Of a DNA stretch of 64,000 bases, positions 51,717 through 58,548 are shown one piece after another. This DNA comes from Leifsonia sp. Leaf336 (GTDB taxonomy: Bacteria; Actinomycetota; Actinomycetes; Actinomycetales; Microbacteriaceae): positions 992,504-1,056,503 of the forward strand of contig NZ_LMOZ01000002.1 in assembly GCF_001423695.1 (NCBI RefSeq), read 5' to 3'. Both the position numbers and the translations under genes were made by a program. The notes beneath the pieces are model-generated. The model searched no databases. It had not been told where the DNA came from and saw nothing but the letters and a program-made list of their open reading frames with translations. Positions within the stretch are counted from its first letter, which is position 1. The number at the start of each line of letters is the position of its first letter.

Positions 51717-53246
51717 TCAGCTCAGGCGGCGGACCCAGGCCTCCACGTCGTCCGCAGTGCGGGGGAGGGCGATCGAGAGGTTCTCGGCGCCGTCGGCCGT
51801 GACGAGGATGTTGTCCTCGATGCGCACGCCGATGCCGCGGAAGCGCTCCGGCACCGTCAGGTCGTCGGGCTGGAAGTACAGCCCGGGCTCGATGGTGAAG
51901 ACCATGCCGGGCTCGAGCACGCCGTCGAGGTACAGCTCGCGCCGGGCCTGCGCGCAGTCGTGCACGTCGAGCCCGAGGTGGTGGCTGGTGCCGTGCACCA
52001 TGTACCGCCGGTGGTGCTGGTTGTCGACCTGCAGCGCCTCTTCGGCGGTCACCGGCAGCAGCCCCCACTCGGCCGTCCGGCGAGCGATGACGGCCATCGC
52101 CGTCGCGTGGATCTCGCGGAACCGGATGCCGGGACGCACGATGGCGAACGCGGCGTCGGCGGCCTCCCTCACCGTCTCGTAGACCAGCCGCTGGGTCTCG
52201 GTGAAGGTGCCGTCGATGGGGAAGGTCCGGGTGATGTCGGCGGTGTAGTAGCTGTCGACCTCCACTCCCGCGTCGAGCAGGATGAGGTCGCCCGGCACCA
52301 CGGGACCGTCGTTGCGCGTCCAGTGCAGGATGCAGGCGTGCGGGCCACTCGCGGCGATGGTGTCGTAGCCGACCGCGTTGCCGTCCGCGCGGGCGCGGCC
52401 GTTGAAGACGCCCTCCACGAGCCGCTCGCCGCGCGGGTGCGCGACGATGCGGGGGAGGTCGCCGATCACGTCGTCGAAGCCGGCGGCGGTCGCCGCGATG
52501 GCCGCCCGCAGCTCCGCGACCTCGAAGGCGTCCTTGACCAGGCGCAGCTCGGACAGGTCGCGGGCGAGCGCGTCGTCGTCCCCGTGGTCCTCCGGGTCGA
52601 GGTCGGCACCCGCCTCGGCGGCGAGGACCAAGCGCGTCGCATCGACCCGGTCGGTCAGCTCGGGGTCGGCCTCGCGCAGCACGAGAGTGGAGGCGTCGAC
52701 CGCGTCGAGGACGGCCTCCACGTCGGCGATGCCGCGGGTCGGCAGGCCGAGGTCGCCGGCGACCTGCGCGAGCGACGGGCGGGGCCCGATCCAGAACTCG
52801 CCGATCTCGGGGTTGGCGTAGAACTCGTCGGAGTCGCGCCCAGCGCGCTCCCGGAAGTAGAGGGTCGCCTCGTGGCCCGACCCCGTCGGCTCGAGCACCA
52901 GCACGCTGCCCGGCTCGGAGTCGGAGCCCCAGCCGGTCAGGTGCGCGAATGCCGAGTGCGCCCGGAACGGGAAGTCGGTGTCGTTGGAACGCTGCTTGAG
53001 CCGCCCAGCGGGGATGATCAGCCGACGCCCCGGGTACAGCTCCGACACGCGGGCGCGGCGCGCAGCGGCGTAGGAGGCCTGCTCGCGGGCGCCGGGGATG
53101 ACCTCCGGCCGCTCCGCCCAGTTGCTGCCGATGTACTCGCGGAACGCATCGGAACCCGGCGTTGTCGACCGGTTCGAGGTCGCGCGCGGGGCGTCCTGCT
53201 CGGTGGGGGCGGGTGCGGTGGTGTTCTCGGACGACATGCCCACCAT
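51717..53246 (-). CDS. pepP: Xaa-Pro aminopeptidase (M24B)
   Basis: A 509-residue metallopeptidase. The N-terminal aminopeptidase-P domain (about 60-200) precedes a pita-bread M24 domain. Metal ligands are the Asp pair in LLDAGVEVDSYYTADITRTF, His in MVHGTSHHLGLDVHD, Glu in FTIEPGLYF and Glu in GVRIEDNILVT. It removes N-terminal residues preceding proline. The first ~40 residues are Thr/Pro-rich and probably flexible. I favour the ATG at 53246 because AGGAG lies seven bases upstream; an ATG at 53237 is also in frame. It is divergent from the PHP gene. Confidence 0.92.
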   Translation of the reverse strand: MVGMSSENTTAPAPTEQDAPRATSNRSTTPGSDAFREYIGSNWAERPEVIPGAREQASYAAARRARVSELYPGRRLIIPAGRLKQRSNDTDFPFRAHSAFAHLTGWGSDSEPGSVLVLEPTGSGHEATLYFRERAGRDSDEFYANPEIGEFWIGPRPSLAQVAGDLGLPTRGIADVEAVLDAVDASTLVLREADPELTDRVDATRLVLAAEAGADLDPEDHGDDDALARDLSELRLVKDAFEVAELRAAIAATAAGFDDVIGDLPRIVAHPRGERLVEGVFNGRARADGNAVGYDTIAASGPHACILHWTRNDGPVVPGDLILLDAGVEVDSYYTADITRTFPIDGTFTETQRLVYETVREAADAAFAIVRPGIRFREIHATAMAVIARRTAEWGLLPVTAEEALQVDNQHHRRYMVHGTSHHLGLDVHDCAQARRELYLDGVLEPGMVFTIEPGLYFQPDDLTVPERFRGIGVRIEDNILVTADGAENLSIALPRTADDVEAWVRRLS

Positions 53247-53257
53247 TCTTCCACTCC

Positions 53258-53263
53258 TAGGAT
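53258..53263 (+). promoter_or_regulatory. -10 of leaderless PHP gene
   Basis: TAGGAT ends seven bases before the ATG at 53271, supporting that start over the ATG at 53262. Confidence 0.45.
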
Positions 53264-53270
53264 GGAGGGC

Positions 53271-54137
53271 ATGGCTGCGCAGCGACGGTTCCGCGGGCCC
53301 GTCGACCTCCACACGCACTCGAGCGTGTCGGACGGCACGGAGACCCCCGCCGAGCTCGTGCGCGCCGCCGCCGTTGCCGGGCTGGGCACGGTCGCCCTGA
53401 CCGACCACGACTCGACGGCCGGGTGGGCGGCTGCCGCCGCCGCGGGCGCCGAGGTCGGAGTGACGGTGATTCCGGGGATGGAATTGTCGACCCGCGTCGA
53501 GTTCGCCAGCGTCCACATGCTCGGCTACCTCTTCGACCCCGCGAACGACGCGCTCGTCGCCGAGACGCTGCGCATCCGCGAGGGCCGCATGCGTCGCGCG
53601 GAGGACATGGTGCGCCGCATCGCGGAGGACTACGACGTCACCTGGGACGACGTGCTCGCCCAGGCCACCGAGGGCGCGACGGTCGGCCGTCCGCACATCG
53701 CCGACGCGCTCGTGGCCCGCGGTCTGGCGGAAGACCGCAGCGCGGCGTTCGCGGGCATCCTGCACTGGCGCAGCGGGTACTTCCAGCCGCATTACGCCCC
53801 CGACCCGATGACCGGGGTCCGTCTGATCCGCGGCGCGGGCGGCGTGCCCGTGCTGGCGCACCCCGCGACGAGCAGCCGCGGCGTCATCCCGGAGCAGCGC
53901 CTCCGGAGGCTGGTGGAGGCCGGCCTGTTCGGGCTCGAGCTCGACCACCGCGAGAACCGGCCGGAGGGCGTGGCCGAGTTGCGCCGCTACGCCGAGAAGT
54001 ACGGCCTCGCGATCACCGGCTCCAGCGACTACCACGGCGCCGGCAAGCCGAACCGTTTGGGGGAGAACACGACGGATCCCGCCGTCGTCGACCGCATGAT
54101 CGAAGAAGCGACAGGCGCGGCGCCCTTCTACGGATGA
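53271..54137 (+). CDS. PHP-domain phosphoesterase
   Basis: A 288-residue PHP (polymerase and histidinol phosphatase) protein. Metal ligands are visible in VDLHTHSSVSDG (His14/His16), LTDHDS, a C-terminal ELDHRENRP and GSSDYHG. Its size and the inserted helical lid (about 85-165) match YciV/RNase AM-like nucleoside bisphosphate phosphatases that degrade pAp or short RNA 5' ends. The exact substrate is inferred. The start is taken at 53271, with an alternative ATG nine bases upstream. Confidence 0.88.
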   Translation: MAAQRRFRGPVDLHTHSSVSDGTETPAELVRAAAVAGLGTVALTDHDSTAGWAAAAAAGAEVGVTVIPGMELSTRVEFASVHMLGYLFDPANDALVAETLRIREGRMRRAEDMVRRIAEDYDVTWDDVLAQATEGATVGRPHIADALVARGLAEDRSAAFAGILHWRSGYFQPHYAPDPMTGVRLIRGAGGVPVLAHPATSSRGVIPEQRLRRLVEAGLFGLELDHRENRPEGVAELRRYAEKYGLAITGSSDYHGAGKPNRLGENTTDPAVVDRMIEEATGAAPFYG

Positions 54138-54187
54138 GCGGAACCTGCCGTTAGCCTGGTCCGCGGGGATCGGGAAGCGAGGTTCGA

Positions 54188-55342
54188 GTGGCTCGGCGAG
54201 TCTGGATGTCTTCGATCGCGGTCGCGGCGCTGATCTGCGCCCTCACCGTGGCCGGCGGCGCGGCACCCGCGAACGCGGACAACTACCCCTCCTGGAACGA
54301 CGTGGCGGCGGCGAAGGCCAACGCCGCGGCGGCGCAAGCGGAGGTGGACCGGATCAACGGTCTCCTGACCTCCCTGCAGACCGCTGCCAATGCCGCGGGC
54401 GACCTGGCCGTCAAGCGCCTCGGCGAGTACGGGCAGGCGGAGGCCGCGTTGAAGTCGGCGACGGAGAAGGCGCAGGACATCGCCCAGCAGGCCCAGGCAG
54501 CCGCAGCGAAGGCCGATCAGCTCCGTGCGCAGAGCGGCAAGTTCGCGGCGCAGCTGACGCGCTCGGGGACCTCCGACGTGTCGATCCGGCTGTTCCTGGG
54601 CGGTGCAGGGTCGCCGAGCGCGTCCGCGACGGCCGCCTCCCGTCCCTCGCTGCTTTATCAGCTCGGCGCGGTGTCCAAGCTCGCCGACCAGGCCTCCAGC
54701 CTGTTCGCCCAGGCAGCGGCGCAGAAGAACGCCGCCGCCGCGCTCAGCGAGCAGGCGAATGCGGCGCAGAAGATCCGCGACCAGCTCGACAAGGACGCGC
54801 AGAAGGCGCTGCAGGTCGCCACCGCGGCCAAGGCGGCGGCCGATGCGCAGCTCGCCGACCAGAAGCAGCACGCGAACACCTTGTACGCGCAGCTGGCGTC
54901 GTTGCAGAACACCGAGGCGTCGGTGGAGCAGCAGTACGCCGCGGGTGTCGCCGCCGCCGAGGCTGCGAAGCAGGCGGCCAACAGCGGTGGAGGCTCCGAC
55001 GGCTTCGCGCCTCCGCCCGGGATGAACGTCGACCCGGCGGCGGCGCAGGCCTACGCCTCCAGTCGCCTCGGCGCGTTCGGCTGGGGGCAGGACCAGATGG
55101 GCTGCCTCATCAAGCTGTGGAACCACGAGTCGGGCTGGCGCGCGGACGCGTACAACAGCTCGAGCGGCGCCTACGGCATCCCGCAGTCGCTGCCGGCGAG
55201 CAAGATGGCCTCAGCAGGCTCCGACTGGATGACCAACCAGAACACGCAGGTGAACTGGGGACTCGACTACATCAACCGCGCCTACGGCTCGCCCTGCGCC
55301 GCGTGGAACTTCGAGATGAGCCACGACCCCAACTGGTACTGA
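54188..55342 (+). CDS. Secreted coiled-coil protein with lytic-transglycosylase-like C-terminus
   Basis: A 384-residue exported protein. A Sec signal peptide occupies about 1-30 (SIAVAALICALTVAGGAAP, cleavage near ANA-DN). An Ala/Gln-rich coiled coil follows to about residue 275, resembling the RipA/FtsX-partner hydrolase architecture. The last ~95 residues form a small lysozyme-like domain with the probable catalytic Glu in LWNHESGWRADAYN and GAYGIPQSLPASKM, similar to aggregation-promoting-factor/transglycosylase domains. It should act on peptidoglycan at the cell wall. GTG start; a tandem duplication covers its stop codon. Confidence 0.88.
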   Translation: MARRVWMSSIAVAALICALTVAGGAAPANADNYPSWNDVAAAKANAAAAQAEVDRINGLLTSLQTAANAAGDLAVKRLGEYGQAEAALKSATEKAQDIAQQAQAAAAKADQLRAQSGKFAAQLTRSGTSDVSIRLFLGGAGSPSASATAASRPSLLYQLGAVSKLADQASSLFAQAAAQKNAAAALSEQANAAQKIRDQLDKDAQKALQVATAAKAAADAQLADQKQHANTLYAQLASLQNTEASVEQQYAAGVAAAEAAKQAANSGGGSDGFAPPPGMNVDPAAAQAYASSRLGAFGWGQDQMGCLIKLWNHESGWRADAYNSSSGAYGIPQSLPASKMASAGSDWMTNQNTQVNWGLDYINRAYGSPCAAWNFEMSHDPNWY

Positions 55343-55361
55343 TCGTCTGGTACTGATCGTC
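55334..55361 (+). repeat. 14-bp tandem duplication across the transglycosylase stop codon
   Basis: TGGTACTGATCGTC is repeated exactly at 55334-55347 and 55348-55361. The first copy holds the last two codons (Trp-Tyr) and the TGA at 55340-55342. Confidence 0.9.
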
Positions 55362-55380
55362 GCGGGAGCGGACGGACAGG

Positions 55381-55414
55381 ACACGCCGCCTGCCCTGGAG
55401 GGCAGACGGCGTGT
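55381..55414. terminator. 16-bp stem terminator in convergent junction
   Basis: ACACGCCGCCTGCCCT and AGGGCAGACGGCGTGT pair with one mismatch around GG, between the transglycosylase-like gene and the convergent DEAD-box gene. Confidence 0.78.
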
Positions 55415-55433
55415 AGGTCAGATCGTTCGGAGG

Positions 55434-56900
55434 TCAGCTCGCGGGCGTCGCGGTCGAGCCGCCCCGCGAACGACGGCGGCGCCGGCGCGGCGCGCTGTTG
55501 CCGTCGTGGTGCTGCGAACCGCCGCCATCGTGGGTGCCCGTGGCCGGAGCCTTCTGCTCGCCGTCGGGAGCCGTGCTGACCGCGGCCGCCTCGCCGCCGG
55601 ACGCCGCGCCCGTGCGGGTGCGACGGCGGTTGCGCGAGCGGCCCTCGCCCTGGTTGGCCGGGCCGGTCGAGCCGCGACGGGCGCCGTCCTGATTCTCGGG
55701 AGCCTTGACCGCGGGGGTCGACTTGAGTCGGCCCTTCGCGCCCTCCGGGATGCCGAGGTCGCTGTACAGGTGCGGCGACGACGAGTAGGTCTCGGTCGGC
55801 TCGGGCTGGCCGAACTCGAGGGCGCGGTTGATGAGCGCCCACTTGTGGAGGTCTTCCCAGTCGACGAAGGTGACCGCGACACCCGTCTTGCCCGCACGGC
55901 CGGTGCGGCCGGCGCGGTGCAGGTACGTCTTCTCGTCGTCCGGGATGGTGTGGTTGATGACGTGGGTGACGTCATCGACGTCGATGCCGCGCGCGGCGAC
56001 GTCCGTGGCGATCAGCACGTCTTTCTTGCCGGCCTTGAACGCGGCCATGGCGCGCTCGCGCTGCTCCTGGTTGAGGTCGCCGTGCACGGCGGCGGTGTTG
56101 AAGCCGCGGTCGCCGAGCTCCTCCACGAGCTTGGCCGCCGCCCGCTTGGTGCGCGTGAAGATCACGGTCTTGCCGCGGCCCTCGGCCTGGAGGATGCGCG
56201 CCACCACCTCGTCCTTGTCGAGCGAGTGGGCGCGGTAGATGAGGTGCTTGATGTTGGCCTGGACCTGGCCCTCGTCGGGGTCGGTCGCGCGGATGTGGAT
56301 CGGTCGCGTCATGAACCGGCGCGCCAGCGCCACGATCGGGCCGGGCATCGTCGCCGAGAAGAGCATCGTGTGACGGGTCGCCGGGGTCTGCGCGAACAGC
56401 TTCTCGATGTCGGAGAGGAAGCCGAGGTCGAGCATCTTGTCGGCCTCGTCGAGCACCATCTCGCGGACGTTGGAGAGGTTGAGGAGGCGCTGCCCTGCGA
56501 GGTCGAGCAGACGGCCGGGAGTGCCGACCACGATCTGCGCGCCCGCCTTGAGCTGGGCGACCTGCCCCTCGTACGCCTTGCCGCCGTAGATGGCGGTGAC
56601 GGTGGTGGGGCGGTTGGAGGCGGCTTGCTCGAGGTCTTCGTAGACCTGGACGGCGAGCTCGCGGGTGGGGACCACGACGAGCGCCTGGACGCCGGGGGCC
56701 GGGTCGAGCCCGAGCCGCTGGATGATCGGGAGGCCGAAGCCGAAGGTCTTGCCGGTTCCCGTCTTGGCCTGACCGATGATGTCCTGGCCGTCGAGGGCGA
56801 GCGGGATGGTCTGCGTCTGGATGGGGAACGGCTCGACGATGCCCTTGCTTGCGAGGGCGTCCACCATGTCCTGGTCGATATTGAGTTCGGAGAAAGTCAC
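55434..56900 (-). CDS. DEAD-box RNA helicase
   Basis: A 488-residue ATP-dependent RNA helicase. The Q motif is in VEPFPIQTQTIP, Walker A is AKTGTGKT (45-52), then PTRELA, TPGRLLDL, VLDEADKML (DEAD), FSATMP and HRAGRTGRAG. The last ~110 residues are low-complexity, rich in Gly, Ser and Arg, ending in a run of arginines, a typical RNA-binding tail. It likely unwinds structured RNA in ribosome assembly or mRNA decay. GTG start at 56900; a weak AGG ribosome site lies about ten bases upstream. Confidence 0.94.
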   Translation of the reverse strand: MTFSELNIDQDMVDALASKGIVEPFPIQTQTIPLALDGQDIIGQAKTGTGKTFGFGLPIIQRLGLDPAPGVQALVVVPTRELAVQVYEDLEQAASNRPTTVTAIYGGKAYEGQVAQLKAGAQIVVGTPGRLLDLAGQRLLNLSNVREMVLDEADKMLDLGFLSDIEKLFAQTPATRHTMLFSATMPGPIVALARRFMTRPIHIRATDPDEGQVQANIKHLIYRAHSLDKDEVVARILQAEGRGKTVIFTRTKRAAAKLVEELGDRGFNTAAVHGDLNQEQRERAMAAFKAGKKDVLIATDVAARGIDVDDVTHVINHTIPDDEKTYLHRAGRTGRAGKTGVAVTFVDWEDLHKWALINRALEFGQPEPTETYSSSPHLYSDLGIPEGAKGRLKSTPAVKAPENQDGARRGSTGPANQGEGRSRNRRRTRTGAASGGEAAAVSTAPDGEQKAPATGTHDGGGSQHHDGNSAPRRRRRRSRGGSTATPAS

Positions 56901-57010
56901 GTAAATAAGGCCTGTCGGTCGAAAAGTGGGTCCACGCCCTGTCTCTCTTCTCAGGCGCAGGGCCGTCGATCCTGCGCCGACGGCACCACAAGCTTAGTGG
57001 ACCTCCCCGT

Positions 57011-57016
57011 TACACT
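57011..57016 (+). promoter_or_regulatory. -10 of leaderless ferritin-like gene
   Basis: TACACT ends seven bases before the GTG at 57024. No ribosome site is present. Confidence 0.5.
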
Positions 57017-57023
57017 GCTGTAC

Positions 57024-57764
57024 GTGTCAACGTGGTTCACCAGACGCCGACCCGCGGTCGAGCTTCCCCGCCTCGCTCCGCGCGCTCCGCGGCCGCCGTC
57101 CGTGCGCGTCGACCTGCACGAGGTGATGCCCGACCTCCTGCCCTACCTGGGCCAGGCGGCCTACCTGCAGCTGGAGCAGTTCCAGACCCTCTCGAGGGTC
57201 GCAGCGGACACCGACGCGCCGGGGGCCAAAAGCACGGACGCGCTGCGTGCGAAGGAGGCCGTCGCGGTCGCCGCGGGCCTGGCGCTGTCGAAGCACCAGG
57301 GCATCGTGGCCGAGATCCGTCGCCGCGGCGACGAGCCCTCCGCGGTCATGCGCCCGTTCGCCGACGAGATCGAGGGCTTCCGCGCGCTGCTGATCGGCGC
57401 CGACTGGCGGGAGACCCTGCTCGCCGCGCTGATGACGGGCGGCCTCCTCGACGACTTCTTCATCCGCTTGGCGGCCGGCCTGCCCGGCGACGTCGGGCCG
57501 CGTGTGGCCCAGCTGCTCGGTGCGGACTCGGGGCAGGAGGGCCTCCTGGAGGTGCTGCGCCGCGAGATCGAGGCCGACCCGCAGCTCGGATCGCGGCTGG
57601 CCATGTGGGGCCGCCGGCTGGTGGGCGACACCCTGCTGGTTGCGCGCTCGGCCCTCCACCTGTCGGGCAATCGCGTGGCGGACGACGAGCGCATCGAGCC
57701 GATCTTCACCGAGCTGATCGCCGCGCACACGCGCCGCATGGACGCGCTGGGCTTGACCGCCTGA
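57024..57764 (+). CDS. Ferritin-like-fold protein (MiaE-like)
   Basis: A 246-residue, mostly helical protein. After a basic Pro-rich leader (1-30), four long helices carry an E...ExxH-like pattern: QAAYLQLEQFQTLSR, KEAVAVAAGLALSKHQGIV (Glu and His), and a later set in LEVLRREIEADPQL and LVARSALHL. This fits the ferritin-like domain related to tRNA-hydroxylase MiaE found widely in actinobacteria. A di-iron site is plausible but the ligand set is not certain. The reaction is unknown. Its stop codon lies inside an eight-base tandem repeat. Confidence 0.8.
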   Translation: MSTWFTRRRPAVELPRLAPRAPRPPSVRVDLHEVMPDLLPYLGQAAYLQLEQFQTLSRVAADTDAPGAKSTDALRAKEAVAVAAGLALSKHQGIVAEIRRRGDEPSAVMRPFADEIEGFRALLIGADWRETLLAALMTGGLLDDFFIRLAAGLPGDVGPRVAQLLGADSGQEGLLEVLRREIEADPQLGSRLAMWGRRLVGDTLLVARSALHLSGNRVADDERIEPIFTELIAAHTRRMDALGLTA

Positions 57765-57785
57765 CCGCCTGACCGCCTGACCGCC
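57754..57785 (+). repeat. Four copies of an 8-bp repeat at the ferritin-like gene stop codon
   Basis: TGACCGCC is repeated four times without interruption. The stop codon is the first three bases of the second unit (57762-57764). Since eight is not divisible by three, gain or loss of a unit upstream of the stop would change the C-terminus. Confidence 0.92.
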
Positions 57786-57795
57786 TGGCCGCGGT

Positions 57796-57878
57796 CAACG
57801 GAGGAATTGCGGCCGATATCGGCGCGGATCTCCTCCGTTGCCCACGCATCGAGCGCGCTCGCGGGCGGATCTCCTCCG
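57796..57878. repeat. Composite inverted and direct repeats in convergent junction
   Basis: CAACGGAGGA (57796-57805) and TCCTCCGTTG (57831-57840) form a stem enclosing the 12-base palindrome GCCGATATCGGC (57812-57823). In addition GCGGATCTCCTCCG is directly repeated at 57824-57837 and 57865-57878. The region separates the ferritin-like gene from the convergent small membrane-protein gene. Confidence 0.65.
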
Positions 57879-57901
57879 CTCGCGACGCAGGCCCGCGCGC
57901 G

Positions 57902-58204
57902 TCAGCGGGCGACGGCGCCCTTGGCGAGCGTGTGCAGCAGCCTGTCGTCGTGGTTCGTGCGCACGCGCCCGATGACCAGGTCGGCGATCACGACGATCGC
58001 CGCGGTGCCGAGGAGGGTGATCCACCAGATCCAGCCGCCGTTCCACTTGAGACCGGCCCAGGTGAGGGCGACCCAGAGGACGCACGCGGCGCTCACCCCG
58101 AGGGCCGGGATCAGCACCGAGCCGTGTGTGTGACGGTGGGGCAGGAGGTACCGGGCGCCGAGGCCGAGGATAGCGCCGGCGAGCGCGATGAAGAGCAGTT
58201 CCAC
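57902..58204 (-). CDS. Small membrane protein (three helices)
   Basis: A 100-residue protein with three hydrophobic helices at about 1-20, 30-50 and 55-79. A His-rich turn LPHRHTHG separates the first two. I do not recognize the family; actinobacteria commonly carry such a gene next to DUF3107. The C-terminal 20 residues are charged. It starts 10 bases after the DUF3107 stop on the same strand, so the two are likely an operon. Confidence 0.72.
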   Translation of the reverse strand: MELLFIALAGAILGLGARYLLPHRHTHGSVLIPALGVSAACVLWVALTWAGLKWNGGWIWWITLLGTAAIVVIADLVIGRVRTNHDDRLLHTLAKGAVAR

Positions 58205-58214
58205 GGTCGGGAAT

Positions 58215-58439
58215 CTAGCCGACGAAGCCGATACGGCGCGACTCCTCGGTGCCGACCTCGACGTACGCGATGCCGGCGGTCGGGACGATGTAGACGCGGC
58301 CCTTGTCGTCGGAGAGCTTGAGGATGCCGGTGCCGCTGGTGAGACCGGCCTGGATCTGCTCGGTGAGCTCCTCGGCCGACTGGGTCGACTCGAAGCTGAG
58401 CTCGCGGGGGGCGTTGACGATTCCGATGCGGATCTCCAC
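58215..58439 (-). CDS. DUF3107 small conserved protein
   Basis: A 74-residue protein with the DUF3107 features: MEIRIGIVNAPRELSFES, a middle LTEQIQAGL helix, LKLSDDKGRVYIVPTAGIAY and the C-terminal VGTEESRRIGFVG. It is an ATP-binding-independent, uncharacterized actinobacterial family; mycobacterial homologues lie close to adnAB, as here. ATG with AAAGGCAC-like ribosome site upstream. Function unknown. Confidence 0.9.
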   Translation of the reverse strand: MEIRIGIVNAPRELSFESTQSAEELTEQIQAGLTSGTGILKLSDDKGRVYIVPTAGIAYVEVGTEESRRIGFVG

Positions 58440-58535
58440 GGGATTGTGCCTTTCGAATCAGACCGGCGGTTGCGAGTTCAGACTACGGCACACGGCTCGC
58501 GGGGCTCGGTCGCGTTCTCTGTCGGCGGACGCCGA

Positions 58536-58541
58536 TACCGT
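58536..58541 (+). promoter_or_regulatory. -10 of leaderless adnA
   Basis: TACCGT ends seven bases before the ATG at 58549; AAGGA lies too close to that ATG to be a normal ribosome site. Confidence 0.45.
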
Positions 58542-58548
58542 GAAGGAC

